Source: Phoronis australis (lineage: Eukaryota > Phoronida > Phoronidae). Taken from it: DNA of 64,000 nt. A program made the translations under genes and the position numbers. The notes under the pieces were generated by a model. The model was not told the DNA's origin, made no database searches, and worked only from the letters and a program-made list of their open reading frames with translations. Below are positions 23,436 through 37,000 of the stretch, one piece after another; the first letter of the stretch is position 1, and each line of letters starts with the position of its first letter. The DNA is taken from the NCBI GenBank assembly GCA_002633005.1, contig NMRA01000312.1:1-64000 (forward strand), given 5' to 3'.

Positions 23436-23574
23436 GTTCAGTAACGCTAGGACCTCGCTAAAAAGCAAGACTTCGCGAGATTACATGAGATATTGCCGTG
23501 TATTTTAAATAAGAACGCGCGACTTTGACTAGATTTTAGCTAGGTCCAAGCGTAGGTCGTAGCGTCTACTGAAC
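23436..23574. mobile_element. MITE, GTTCAGTAACGC family, copy 1
   Basis: It starts GTTCAGTAACGCTAGGACC and ends TAGCGTCTACTGAAC, forming inverted terminal repeats. The interior (GCGAGATTACATGAGATATTG) is shared with five other copies in the window. Confidence 0.8.
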
Positions 23575-24019
23575 GCACGCCTCGTCCCTCCACACACTTC
23601 CCCCGTACAGAAAAATGGCGTCCCGACATTACAAAGTAAACTGCATTAAGTTTTGGCTGAACTCAAGATACCTAATAACGACAGACAACTGACAGTGAAA
23701 ATAATAACATTACCATGGTCAGATAGAAACAATCCAACAACAAAAACAATCAATGGGTATCAACATCATGTCGCAATACTTCAAAAATGTAATTTGTGGG
23801 CATACTTCTACCACAGCATGACTTGTATACTTAATTAACAAGTGAACTCTAGGTGACTGTGAGGGTTGTCACAATGTATATATCATGTAACCACAACACT
23901 ATAGGAGGACCTCGCTCATCACAGCGTTTACACTAGCTGCAATGGGCTTCGGTAAGTTCCTATGAAGAATACGCGTTTTACTTGAAACACCATTTAACGA
24001 TTTGACAAGTATACAGGTA

Positions 24020-25775
24020 TGTTCTGGTCGGGTTGACTAACTACGTCTTACAGTTCTGATTCCCAATGGTCATCAAGTTTGTTAGTACGAACAACTTTCC
24101 TAACCAAAACATAAATCTTGTTCACATCCTGAACATACTGTTTCACGTCACTACTGGACCTAAATTTAATGTTCATTTGCTCATCTACCATCAAACTTGG
24201 ATGCCAGCCGAACATCAGGTAAAATGGTCAGTATCCAGTGCTAGCCTGAGGGCTAGCATTATAAGCAAAACACATCTTAGCAACATAACTAGGTCACTTG
24301 GATTTCTGATCCTCATGTAATGTACCTAACATGTTCAACAATGTGTGGTTAAACCGTTCACATGATTCATTCCCCTGAGCATGGCACGGAGTGGTATGAG
24401 ATTTATCGGCACCCGGTATCAGACAAAGCTCACCTGAATCAGCTTGGATTCGAAGCTACGACCCTGATCAGAATGGATCCTTTGAGGCACACCATAGGGA
24501 ATAATCAGGTGGTCAAACAAAGCTTTAGCTGTTGTCTTAGCCAGTTGGTTAGTGGTGGGAACCGCAATGGCAAATTTGGTAAAACGGTCAGCTATTGTAC
24601 CTTCCTGATGGTTCAACAGACAGATGGTCAATACATCTAGACTATTTCTCAAGGTTAGGTGGTGAGAGCTTTCTCTACAGGGCGTTTGCGTCGCAAACAA
24701 CGTTCACAATTTCTCAAGTGCTGTTCAATATCAGTGCACATATGAGACCTGTAAAACCTGCTTCGCACCAAGCTAAAAATACGTTCACGACCTAAAGGAC
24801 CGAATTCGTCATGCAACGCGTGTATGACATCACTACCGGCCTATGGAATGCAACTCATTCCATCAGCAGCCTGGTTATTACAAACCCTACAATACTCAAT
24901 GCTAAAGTTGAAGCATGACGGACGCGAGAGCCACACGTAAGTATGTACGACAAAGGATTATTGTCAGTTATAACATGGAAATAACTGCCGTACAAATAAT
25001 CATAAAATTTCTCAGTCACTCTCCTTTCCAGAGCGAGGAACTCGAGTTTGTACGGGTAATAGTTCTTTTCAGATTTGTTGACACCTCTCGAGGCATAGGC
25101 TATAACACGTGTTACACCTTCCTGTGTCTGTTACGATACTGCTCTTAACCAGACACGCAAGCATCTGTATGCAACTCAAAGGGTAAACTGCAATCTGCAT
25201 AACCTAATATTGGAGGTGTTGTCAAACTTTGCTTTAGAAACTTTCAAAACACTTCTGCTGCTCCTCCCCCGACTTAAGAGAGGTAAACTTCCTTCGTTGA
25301 TCCCGTTTCATAATTTTACTGTGACCCTTCAAAAGATCATTCAGTGGCCTAGCAACTGAACTAAAATTTTTGACAAACTTCCTCAAATAACCAGTAAAAC
25401 CCATAAATTGCCTCAATTCATGGACAGTAGTAGGTCGAGGCCAGTGCCTCAGAGCCTTAGTCTTATCAGGGTCAACTTCAACACCGTCTGCCGATATAAT
25501 GTGTCCAGGTACCTAATTCTTGTTTGCAGGAATTTACATTTTGACAGCTTAAGCTTCAACCCACAACTTTAGAGTCGTTGAAACACCCACCGGAGACGAT
25601 CGAGGTGCTCATCAAATCTTTTCGAAAACACAATAATGTCGTCTAAATAAACGTAGCAATCCTCCAATAGCATACCATTAAAACACTTTTCCATTAGCCG
25701 TTGGAATGTCGCAGGGGAATTGGAGAGACCCATAGGAAGACGGTTATACTCAAAATGACCTCTATTCCCGACTGT
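24020..25775 (-). mobile_element. Decayed Ty3/Gypsy-type retrotransposon (RT, RNase H, integrase)
   Basis: Read on the minus strand the pol order is RT, RNase H, integrase. RT has HFEYNRLPMGLSNSPATF and the catalytic YLDD with DDIIVFS (25,570-25,760). A connection region with FMGFTGYLRKF follows (25,280-25,416). RNase H is at about 25,020-25,200 (VIAYASRGVNKSEKNYYP). Integrase has DRFTKFAIAVP and HSDQGRSFESKL at 24,430-24,590 and continues past a frameshift to about 24,150. RT is cut off at its N-terminal side by the 112-bp repeat at 25,771. Multiple stops and frameshifts show it is inactive. No LTR pair and no gag were found. Confidence 0.85.
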
Positions 25776-25882
25776 AATAATGTGTGACATTGGGTGAAAT
25801 AGAATATAAGATTAGATAGAAAGATAAAATGTAAGGTAAGAAGTTGTTTATTTTCATTACATAATACGTAAAATTTGATATT
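25771..25882. repeat. 112-bp repeat, second copy, at the Gypsy break
   Basis: It matches 22,697-22,808. It begins where the RT reading frame loses homology, so it either inserted there or marks a deletion junction. Confidence 0.75.
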
Positions 25883-26504
25883 ACAAACAGTGGCTGAGCT
25901 ACCTGATACACGATGTGTATGATGCAATTTCGTAAAGATAATGAAGATAATAATCACATCTATTAACAAACTGGTCATATGCATTTATGATACACTCGTA
26001 TTTGATATCAAACTGACATTGAACTTTTAGTGAAACTACACAACTTTCACTATGACGGTATTGTTTGATATCTTATAACAGACACAGGCTGAGGTCCTCA
26101 GACACAATAATTTCGCGAAGGAAGCTAGTGTCCGAAGTACACTAGTCCGAAAACATATTTTTTGTACATGCGATGATACACAATTAATACTTCGGTCGCT
26201 AGACACAGTGGCGCAGACCTACCAACCGAAAACAACCGTCCGCTGGGTACTAATACAGTTTGTTCTGGTTTCTTGGGAGTGCGAAATCAGGCTTCGAGGC
26301 ATGCCTTGAGTGGTTACAGCCGAAAACGCAATATTCCGACAGACCATTGTTTCGACTGTATAATAACGATAATAGCAATAATAATAAGGATAACTTTTCC
26401 GAGTCTTACACATTTCCCTGTAATACTCAAAGTTCATTCACTCTCATACGATCGTGAGACACTAGGCCAAGAAGAAGAATAAATACAACTGTGTCTGCAG
26501 CAGG

Positions 26505-26627
26505 GTTCAAATGCAGTCTCGCGGTAAACAATCTAGCCAAAATCACATGCTCTCATTGAAAATACACAGCACCGTCTCGTGGAATCTCGCGAGCTCTTGT
26601 TTCAGCGAGGTACTGGCGTTACTGAAC
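26505..26627. mobile_element. MITE, GTTCAGTAACGC family, copy 2
   Basis: It begins GTTCAAATGC, ends GGCGTTACTGAAC, and has the shared interior CTCTCATTGAAAATACAC. It belongs to the same subgroup as the copy at 33,498-33,616. Confidence 0.7.
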
Positions 26628-26790
26628 TCGACACACAGAAGGTCTTTTAAAATCATATCTAGCTTCATTTCTTGATATTCTCAAAATTTCCATGATGCAG
26701 TTACTATGTACCATGCGCTTTTTGAATGTTACAGAGTAGTTGCTTTCTATGTCATTGTTTGGAGTTCTGCCGTGGAACCCGTATTTCGGC

Positions 26791-26907
26791 ACTAGACTGA
26801 TATAACGTGCCCATACTTTTGAGAACCAGTTTGATGCCCGTTATTCAGTGGACAAAACTGGTTCTCAAAATCTGGGTATGTTAAATCCCACCATAACCCA
26901 GTCTAGT
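26791..26907. repeat. Hairpin element, copy 1
   Basis: Arms TTTTGAGAACCAGTTT and AAACTGGTTCTCAAAA surround a loop with TGATGCCCGTTATTCAGTGG. Weaker outer pairing reaches ACTAGACTG and CAGTCTAGT. The same arms and loop recur at 29,167-29,238. Confidence 0.8.
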
Positions 26908-28338
26908 CAGGCAGGATCGCACGGGCGGTACTGTTACGTTTATGGCATAAGTTACCATAATATTTAGCATTGAAGCTTAATATGTACTAATTTTCCCGAC
27001 CACCACGTCCGCTTCTGACAGTGTTTCGCCAGAAGTATATGTGCGGTCGAATGCGACTGAGCGTGCAGTTTTCACTGAAAAAGATGCCAACTGAGCCCTT
27101 AAATCCCAGACGTCTCCAAGAAGTTGGAACACCAGGTTTACTTTAAAGCCGGCCCAACAACCATGCACGCCATTAAACCTCCTGGGATAAGAAACTGCTC
27201 AGTTAAAGCGGCTATTAACCCGGTGATCGTCGAAAGCAACAACTTTTGATATGCCGTAATGAAATTGGTGTTAAATAATTTCTTAGGCAAAATAAGTGGA
27301 GTGGTAGAAAGAACTGGGAATTCGTTATTTGTCGCATCCTCAGGACCCCCTGAGTCCGCCTATGGTAAGCGTTTTAAGAAATCGATGTTTTGGAGCATAT
27401 TAACGTAGGTTGATGGAATTCGGGCAAATTTATATCATATGTCTCCAAAACAGCAAAGTCCATATACACCTATGCTACTGGTTGTCTTGAAAATGATAGA
27501 CGAGAGCTAAATTCAGTGATGGACTAATTCCTTGTTGGGAAAACCCGATTCCAATCTCTCCTAACATGTGGTTGTGTATGGTAATTTAGTTGGCCCTCCC
27601 AACAATTACAGAGAATGATCTTCTCCACAACATTGCTTTTAATGCCTTGTTGATACCTTTAGGCAACGGCATCACCTCTATAAGATCACACCCCGTGTAT
27701 ACTTTTCTGGAACGTGTTTGTTTGTAGTAAACGCGCAGCACTGATCGACGCAAACATTATTCTAGGGAATCTACATTGCCTTCAAATTATGGTCCTTACA
27801 GTATACTCAAAGTCGTTAAGAAGTAGACAGACTCCAAACAAGCGACTGTGAATTATTGCAAATAGGTAAACAAACGGTGTTTTCTATATTTACAGACTTT
27901 TTGAAAATGCCAATGGAGAGAATTAGGTCCCTAAAATCCGCCTGTAAATTATCATCAATCTGAATCCCGGAAATAAATTCACCATAAATGGTCAAAAGTT
28001 TTTTTCATGACGCTGCAGAATCTGACAGGAACATATAATATATGACGTATTTGGAATCCAAAGGAATCATGCACCCCCAATCAGGGGTACATGGACCACT
28101 TGTCAGATTTAAGCACATAAATCATACGGGATTACATTTCGTGCTGCACAATGTACTAATTGCAGGAATCTTGGGAGGACTGTGAAATCATTCCTAGACG
28201 TTTTTAGGCAGCCGATGAAAATAAGCTGGACATTCGAACTTTCTAGAACATGTTATGGGTAAGGTGAACTTCAAGAAACATATTGTGACGAAAAGTAGAT
28301 CATGTGTAAGACAGAAATCAGGGGCGTAGCTACCCATT

Positions 28339-28446
28339 TTTGTTTAGGACGCACAGACAATGTTATAAATTGTGCCGTTGACAGTAATCATGGTTTGTTT
28401 AGGACGCACAGACAATGTTATAAATTGTGCCGTTGACAGTAATCAT
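28339..28446. repeat. 54-bp tandem duplication
   Basis: Two identical, adjacent 54-bp units starting TTTGTTTAGGACGCACAG. It lies next to GGGGCGTAGCTACC, which resembles a MITE end. Confidence 0.9.
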
Positions 28447-29166
28447 GGTTTGCTTTTTAACAATCTTTGCCAATGAATGTACACAGCTTTTTCGACATTT
28501 TGAAAACAATGTGGAAGAGTTAATTCATACCTAAAAGTTTTCGCAGACAAAATTGAAAAAATAATGCCCAAAGAATTCCTACATTAACATTGACGGGAAT
28601 TCCAACTTTTACCAACACAATTTAATACCATGGTCTTTGCTGTCAGTTGACTTGCCTGAATGCATTACCCTACCCCCTCTTTCATGTCGCGTCCTACTCG
28701 ATGTACTTGATCTGCAACTTAAACACGAAAAGAAATTGCTTTTAGATAACTAAACGCGTGAATATTTTTCGCTTCTTGGTTTCCTTTCGCTTACTTACTT
28801 GCAACACGACCAACAGAGCATGCAGGCCACGGGAGAACCTTGGCTCCATCGCTCCAGTGGGAAGAACAGAGAACAGTAACCGAGATGTAGAATTGTTTCA
28901 CTTTTTCTCTGAGGTTTGTATGTCGACTGTTGACAACAATTAATTTAAAATGCTAACACAAACAGGACATGACAGTGCACGAAGGACTATGGGTCCACAC
29001 TGGTCATAATTTCTCTGTTCACCTTTAGATAGTACTTGACTTCCCTTATCTTATACTATCTTCGCATCAGCTTAACTAAGACCGAGCTCTTAATATTGCT
29101 TCACTTCAGCACAAGCCACGACAGGGACATAAATAATGGACAAAATAGCAAGAGTCGGATAATGAG

Positions 29167-29238
29167 GTGTCCGTATTTTGAGAACCAGTTTGATGCCCTT
29201 TATTTAGTGGAGTTAACTGGTTCTCAAAATGCGGGCAC
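29167..29238. repeat. Hairpin element, copy 2
   Basis: Arms GTATTTTGAGAACCAGTT and AACTGGTTCTCAAAATGC surround a loop TGATGCCCTTTATTTAGTGG, matching the element at 26,791-26,907. Confidence 0.8.
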
Positions 29239-31068
29239 GTTATATTGAACCATTATAGATAAAACGTGAAAAGAAAATCGTAATAATTATATAACAATAC
29301 ATATACATGTTTATGACTGATGCGTCTTAAAGTAAACTGTAAAGACCACGAAGGCTGACTCATCGATGACGATTTAGAACTATTTCCACTGTTTTTAAAC
29401 GACCAGGGGCGTAAATTAAAATGGTGTGTATGCATGATCTCTTCGGTAGAAATGTCTCGACAACTGGCCGCAAGTTGAGTACGCAAAGGCGAAAGTTTTA
29501 TTGCTGACGACAGGGGACGTACTACAGCTGTTACAGGGCTTTCTTATAGCTTTAGTTGGAATGGCTAGTAATGGAGGTACAAAACGTAGTACGCGAAAAG
29601 TTTTTACTGAAATGGGCGAAAAGTGAATAGCTGAGAAGGTAAAGGTTATAGTGTCTGGTACCTTTCACGTGCCAAAAGTTTCCCCGCAATTCTCTTATTC
29701 CGTACATTGTTCTCGACCAGCGTCAAAACAATCGATTGTGATATCTATATTGTTCAGCCTCTCGTCTGATGATAAACTCTGACTAAACCAAAAAATTAAA
29801 TTTTACTTGTTATCTCAGACACTGCGTTTAAATTGAATTGTTATAATTTATCACACAGATCAAAGTATGAGGCTGATTTAGCTTCCACAGATCAGTGACT
29901 GTTTTGGGTATCAAGTCGGAGTGCTTATTTAAAGATGCTGTCAGAAAGGTCGTAACTTTAATAATGTCCAAATTTGGCTAATTTTAAAACAACATATTCC
30001 AGAAATTACTGGTCGGATTCATATGAAACTTTCAGATACTACGTTGTGTGCATTGTTTTCCAAATTGCTGGAAGGAATTGTCTTTAAAATGTTCCACTTT
30101 TGTACGAAGTTATATCAAAAATGAGACTTTTGTGATCTTTATGAAAATAATCAAAGTTACATAAAACGGAACACGAATTGAAAGACTCTTTTTTGAACCT
30201 TTGTATCAAACAAAATTTTGTCATGTTACTGATGGTGCTGTTTTGTTGTCAATATACCTTTCTCGTTTGCAAAAAAATATCAAAAAGACACGATCACGTG
30301 ACCCAATTAATAACAGATAAAAACTTCCATTTTACAGGCTTTCTACTTTCATAAAATATATGCTTTTACTGAGTTAAAATCTTTAATTTTATATGGCCAA
30401 CTTGTCGATAAGGTGCTTATACGTAACCTTAAGACCTGATAAACTATTATTCTTGATATGATAAAAATTGTACAATATGGGACAGTCTAAAATTTGGGAC
30501 ACTAATATTCCAAAAGAAAATGAAGATGGTGGATTCATAGCACGCTTGCTAAAAAGTCAGTTTCGATGGATGCTTTTTGCAGCTGATGGTTTCGACTAAT
30601 TGTTTTATTATCAGCACAAAACAGAAGTTTCAAAAATGGCCTAACTAGTCAAAATAACTTATGTGCGGTACATGATATTCTACTGCAACCCATGGCAGAT
30701 TTGCACTCACCCTGCCTGGTGAAACAGACATTTACACTGATCCTTGCAATCATGTGTAATGGACCCAAAGAGTCAAGATAAGAAGTAGGCATATTATCAA
30801 AAGTTCTTGGAGGGTCGCCAAGAGATAACAAAAGTACTGAGATCGTTCGCAAGGAAAGTTGCCTGACGATGCTGGTCATCAAACTCCTGATTGCACGCTC
30901 ACCCTTGCCAATTCGATGTCGCACGATGTCAAAGTTTATTACTTTAGAAATTTCGGATTCATCAGTGGGTGGTGATTGACGGTAAAACCGAGTTGTTCAA
31001 TGATAACCTATTAGTCGAAATGCATTCATCAGAACGCTGTTGAGGTCTTCATCTCTACACTGGGTAGA

Positions 31069-31205
31069 GTTCAACGCTAGGACCTATAGCTAGGATCTCT
31101 TTGAAGTCTAGCCAAAATTACGTGTCCTCATTTGAAATACACGGCAATATCTCAAATTAATCCCGAGAAGTCTTGCTTTTTAACAAGGCTCTCGCGTTTC
31201 TGAAC
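31069..31205. mobile_element. MITE, GTTCAGTAACGC family, copy 3
   Basis: It starts GTTCAACGCTAGGACC, ends TCGCGTTTCTGAAC, and shares the interior AATACACGGCAATATCTC. Confidence 0.7.
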
Positions 31206-32193
31206 CACTGGCAGTTGTAGAAGTCTTCTGATGGCGGAGTTGTCTCAACCATACATTGCCCATAGGTCTACTCGTTGAAAAGGTTCTCACTCACTCTGTT
31301 TGATTCATGTTTTTGACGGCTTGTTGTGTTCTATTTTTGGCAAGTTAAACTCGAAACACCGCCGTGTAAAAGCCATTTTAAAAATCTAAACGATCAATGT
31401 TTGGGTTAATTGTTAGCGTAGTTTTGAAAAGTGCGTTCTCTAGACTTCCAAATAGTGAATGACTTCCAAATAGCACAACATTAACAGTAATTTTGGTCTA
31501 TGAAAAATTGCGAACTTCAAACTGGATTAAATAAGGTTAGCGGCTGTGAATCTTGCCGTTGTAGCAATCTTTGAACTCCGCTCGGTCGTCGGTGTTATCA
31601 CGTATAACGAGGCACTTCACCGGGGCAAGTCTTTCTGTTGAAACAATCAATGGATCCCATTCGGTTCATTCTCAAGTGCAACCAGGAACGCGAACTCGAC
31701 GTGATAAAACGCAAAATAAAGGTTCACACCACAAAACATGTGAACCAAAACAACTATTTTCAAAGATGGCGCTGCATGGGTTTTTAAAGTTGCTGCTTCT
31801 TTGTTTCTTACCTTCGTGATACTTGTCAAGATTTTACAAGTTTTCACAAAGTTTTGATTTTCTTCAGGAAACACGCTTATTATTATTGGCAAACTAAACT
31901 TTGACAAAAGTAAGCTGGTCTTACGACAAGGTCGTAAGGAGTACCAAGTGACCCATGTCTCCCAGAATGACCAAAAGATGGTGGAAACTGAAATATTGCT
32001 GTCGAACTTCTACAATCGATCGTAAATATCAGTAACTCGTTGTTTTTAATTGTTCAACTTAGCGATCCAATAAAACCTTGACAAGTTTGTTCGTGCCCTT
32101 CCGGCAGAGAATGTCCACCTTACAGACCCAATAAAAACTTGATAAGTTAGGTGTTCCTATTCACATCCAGTGTCTTCCGTAGACCTGGCGTGC

Positions 32194-32332
32194 GTTCAGT
32201 AGACGCTAGGACCTACGCTAGGACCTAGCCAAAAGCTAGTCAAGGTCACGTGCTCTTATTTAAAATACACGGCAATAACTCGCGTAATCTCGCAAAGTCT
32301 TGCTTATAAGCTAGGTCCTAACGTTACTGAAC
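32194..32332. mobile_element. MITE, GTTCAGTAACGC family, copy 4
   Basis: It starts GTTCAGTAGACGCTAGGACC and ends TAGGTCCTAACGTTACTGAAC less one base, giving clear inverted ends. The interior matches the other copies. Confidence 0.8.
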
Positions 32333-33347
32333 GGGAGGCTGATTCCATCTTTCGATCTTCCATCCATTCATCATGCTTTAGTAGAGTTTAAGTTGGGGCC
32401 ATCGGCATTTGATTTACGGTGTTTCAGATTTTTCCTTGGACTCTGATTAAATTTTATTCGATTATTGTTAGAGAATGCGAGGAAGAGTAGACTACCGACA
32501 GAAAATGAAAATGTTGGAGCAATATCGTATCCGGTTTCGACAACCAGTGAGTGGCCAGTCGTTAACCTTACGAGTGCGTAAAGGTCATGCAAAAGTTCAA
32601 CGTTACGTATAGCGTTTCAATTCATTATAGTGGCACAGATTCATGCATAACTTATAAAATTTGTTTGTCTTAAAATTACATTTAAGCTAATGAAATTAGT
32701 CTCGCAATATTTAAGCGATAGGTTTTGATTTTCGTTACCATCCAGAACATCAAAACTCACGCTCAACAATAAAACACTTTAAATACATTTATTGGGATTA
32801 GCCAACACAAAAATGCAAATTCTAAAATGGCGCCTGTACGCATTGCTTGTGACTTGAGTTGCTAGCTCATCCGGAAATAATTCAGGATCCGATATTAAAG
32901 TTTGGCATTGTTTTTTGAATCGACAAACGCTTCTTTGAAGAATTCAACATCGGCAATTAGACAGGAGCAAAATATCCCTTTATGTTGGTAATAACCTGAG
33001 TTCCTTGGATGAAAGCAAATTAAATCAAAGGTCAAAATATGAACAGTGAGACCATTTTTATCTATATCGTGGTTTGCGTATCAACAGATAAAATTTATTA
33101 AAACCATGCAGCTGCAAGAGTGTTCATACGCCGTCTCGTGGCAGTTGTATGTAATCTCCTGGTAGAAAAAACTCTTTGTACCTTGTAAAGTCAGTTGGAT
33201 AGGCATGTAAAATTTTGCAAGTACTAGAAGTTTTTTGAAGTTGTTTGCATCTGGTATAACGACGAATGCATTTACCTCTGTTAAGAAGATTATGATTTGC
33301 CAGCGTTACTTTTCAGTCTGACCTATAATAGACTGATGTACACCGAC

Positions 33348-33348
33348 N
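33348..33348. other. Single ambiguous base
   Basis: One N in otherwise continuous sequence, probably an assembly join or uncalled base. Confidence 0.9.
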
Positions 33349-33497
33349 ACTTGAGACGTTGTTTGAACTGAAAGATGAACCAGTGATTGGAGGAACAAGC
33401 CCGGCACCAGTTCATGTACAGACAAACGGCTCTTGACTTGTTTATGACATCATTCCCAGAAAGCACAGCAAAAGTGTGCGGTGGTGTCCATGGTAGA

Positions 33498-33616
33498 GTT
33501 CAATAGCTGTCTCGCGGTTGGAAAAAGTTAGAAAAAAATCACGTGCTCTCATTGAAAATACACCACAATATCTCATGTAATCTTGCTTTGCCAGCGAAGT
33601 CCTAGCGTTACTGAAC
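33498..33616. mobile_element. MITE, GTTCAGTAACGC family, copy 5
   Basis: It starts GTTCAATAGCTGTCTCGCGG, ends GTCCTAGCGTTACTGAAC, and is closest to the copy at 26,505-26,627. Confidence 0.75.
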
Positions 33617-33894
33617 TCTAGCCAGGTTTTTCTAATCGACCCCTGAACGGTGAAGTTATTGACAAAGGCATAGAATCAAATGCTGACTCACACGTGTAGA
33701 CTGCAGTCTGGAGATATAGAAAGTTAAGTGAAGGTTAGGTTTGGATGCTAGGATGGACGGTTGGTTTGAAAGGTTTTAGTATCGACCAGGATATGATAAT
33801 TTTAAAAGTACTAATGTTGTTTCAATTTTTTACCAACTTTATCAAATTAAATTTCACCAACCCAATTAAATAAGTTCCCAAACGTTGCACTTTC

Positions 33895-34004
33895 CAGTGG
33901 CGGATCTNNNNNNNNNNNNNNNNNNNNNNNNNNNNNNNNNNNNNNNNNNNNNNNNNNNNGGGGGGGGGGGGGGCGGCCCCCTACTCCCCCTAAATCCGCC
34001 TATG
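33895..34004. mobile_element. MITE, CAGTGGCGGATCTAC family, copy with assembly gap
   Basis: It starts CAGTGGCGGATCT, then 52 Ns (33,908-33,959), then a G run, and ends CCCCCTAAATCCGCCTATG. CTTTC flanks it on both sides (33,890-33,894 and 34,005-34,009), again a 5-bp duplication. The G/C-rich interior probably defeated sequencing. Confidence 0.8.
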
Positions 34005-37000
34005 CTTTCAACAAGAGACCATCAAAATTTGACGTATTTTGCTTTTTGGTGGTGCCCCAGTAGAATGATGAGTGGGACCAAACTTCACTATTTTCTATGA
34101 AAACTTGTAATTAGTTATTCCATACGCGTTGAAACAGTCGAATGCAATACGGCCATGTAATATTGTTTTCCGTATTCACCTCCCGCACTAATTTAACAGT
34201 GACCTATGACATGGAAAGTTCAAAAGGTAGGTCAATGTCGACTCGACGTCGTTAGCCGGTTCGATCATCAAACTTTCCGAATATAGTTTAAAGTGATACA
34301 ATTGCAGCAGTGCAAATAACACTCAACATGCAGTCAGGTCCCACTCGTAACATCTGGAACAGGACTGTTAATTATAGACAGTTCAGTCGCAGTTTTCAAT
34401 TGCTAAATATTATATAGTCTGCAAACTTAGGCGCCGATTCCTCGGTAACTACAATATCAAATATTGTTGTTATTTAACTATTTTCAGGAGATGTTACGTG
34501 TTCAATGCACAGTTACCGTTGTTTTTACCTTTGTTATCTCTTTTCAAGTAATAAATCGTTACATTTAACACTGTTTCTTTTACTAGAAAAAACCTGCAAC
34601 ATAACGCGCAAGTACATACATATAGGACGTGATCCGCCACGTGAACAGTGTAAGTCAAGTATTCAAAAGACTGTCGAAAAACTGAAAGAAACTTAGGAAT
34701 TCCAAGCGTATGAGATAAATACAAAACGTACCTCGATTGGCGTACATGAAGTAATATCCCACTCGACATTATTCCGCGTATCGACCTCGACCTTCAATCT
34801 CGGCCGGTACGCAGAATATTGTCCATGCAAGGCTGAAACTTTCTACTAAAGTACTAATTCATTAACTCATTCAAGTTCAACTGCCAAGTATATTCTTAAT
34901 GCGATTAACTATTAATCAAAGCTGATCTTTATTACCATGCAAGTTTTTACATTGACGGCCTTTCGGAAGGAAACGGGACATAGTTTAGACATGTTAACAT
35001 TTATATTGAACTAAACACATTACATCTGCGTTCAAATTTTAGTACTAAAATAGCTTACAAATAATATACGAATTGTACTTAATTATGTATTAGTGTTGAC
35101 AAAAAAGAACTAAGCAACAAAACAACGTTTGCTCACTGTACACTGTTCGATTTATTCAGTTGACAAACAGCAACTGACTCTTTAATCGCAAATATTAATG
35201 ACACATTATTGGACAAACAAGTTCTCTAAAATTTAAAACAGGACATCCGTAATGAGAGTCAGCCTTTTACACGATTCCATTCACGAGTAGGCCTACGTTA
35301 ACCCATCATACTGTATATCTAATATGTGTACGAGCATGTTACGTAACACAATCTTTGGGTTCAGACAGTTACTTCATTTTCCTGTCTGGGATCACTTGAC
35401 CTGTACATGGGGAGATAATGGGATATTGGGGGTCATTTAAAGATACCCTCTTCGCCTCAATTTAGTTAAAAAATTCATAAAACAGTTTTTAACGGAAGTT
35501 AGTTCAGCCTTGTTAATGCTCCTACAACATAACTCTAAATACATTCAAGCTTAATTGAATTAAGTATAATTTTTAGTTTCATTTTTATTTTTGGTGGTGC
35601 ACCACCTTAAAAAATGAAAGCACTCTGACGAGCGACAGTTGGCGAAACGGTATACAAATTTAAAGGTGAGGTCTACGACGAAACCAAGAAGCTCAACAAC
35701 CATGAACCCGACGCTTATCACACCAACAGATAGTCAGTGAGGAGATCTATTTACATAAAAGGCTCCGTCAAAGGATTGCGGAGCTAGTTCTCTGCAAACA
35801 TAATTCGAAAAATTTCCGTCACAGCGCCATCTTGCTTCCAATTTCGCCCAAAACAAACGTCTTTGGGCTATTAACTAGATAAACACCGTATGCAAATTTC
35901 ATGTCGATCATACGAAAATGCGATGTAATACCAAAGTGTAGGAAGAAATGACTATATAATAAAACAGTCATATAAACGAGAACGGTAAGTCGTAGCGAGA
36001 AACGGGTTTCACAATGCCGATTGCACTTAAAAACGATCCACATAACAAGTTTCAGACAGGTCTGTCAAGAGACACCTAACATATGACACAAAAACTCAAT
36101 TGATTAGAGACCAATCTTCGGAAAAATCTCGAAACCCCCAAGAACTGCAACTCCTAGAGAAAAACAAATAGCACAAGTACGATAGCCTTGACATGATCTA
36201 TCGAAAGGAAAAATCAGGAAAATTCCAATAGAAACAGCGGAGCTTTATTGGTTTCGCAAATCAAAAAGTGAAAAATTATGACCACAGCGCCATCTCGTGA
36301 CCGATTTTAACAAAAAAATATAGGCTTCGAGTCATTCACCAGACGCATGTTATGGGAAAATTCCACGTTGATCTGGTACTTAATGCACCCTGTAGCGTGC
36401 AAACTAAGAAACAAGCAAAAACAAAAAACAAAAAAATTAAGACCAAAGCAACAGATTTGGAGAAATTTCATTTCACCAAGTAACAATTATTAGCAAATAA
36501 GGCAAACACAAGTTACGAAATTTCTGTACTATAGTGATATATTTCTACTGACGAAACTCATCCTGTGGTCTAAATTGGCGAATATAAAGGAAATAGTATC
36601 TTCAAATCAGTTGTGTTTACATTGGGTCGAAGTAAACCTTTTACAGTTTCATAACGCGTTGCTATCACACAACAGGTAACGCATGGCTACCTTTGTTTTA
36701 CTGCAATATGAATCACAGTTTCCCACGCTCTTTGCAATTTTCACAAATGTTAAAAATGTCTCCAGACAATGGTTACAGAATCTTCGCAGACATCTTCCAA
36801 ACCTTAATATAACCCTTTTCATTTAACCGGTTTCAGGGAGCTAGGATTTTGGAAAATTTTGAAGCAGCTTTGTGTGGATTGTCAATGATTAGTAATAAAA
36901 ATTAGCGTCAGTCACTCGAAAATTGAAAGTGCATAGCAGTATATTGTAGTGTGGATGTTGCAAAATGATCGTGAAAATCTTGGACAAGATTAGCGACTTA

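Larger units (their letters stand above)
22506..24019. other. Upstream of the gene A MNNL exon
   Basis: No coding exon is recognised. It holds one copy of a 112-bp repeat (22,697-22,808) and one MITE (23,436-23,574). Confidence 0.5.

Noticed and set aside
31766-31819. Signal-peptide-like 17-codon frame (MALHGFLKLLLLCFLPS)
   Set aside because: It lies on the plus strand, while genes A and B are on the minus strand. It ends at a stop with no good donor, and no partner exon was found.
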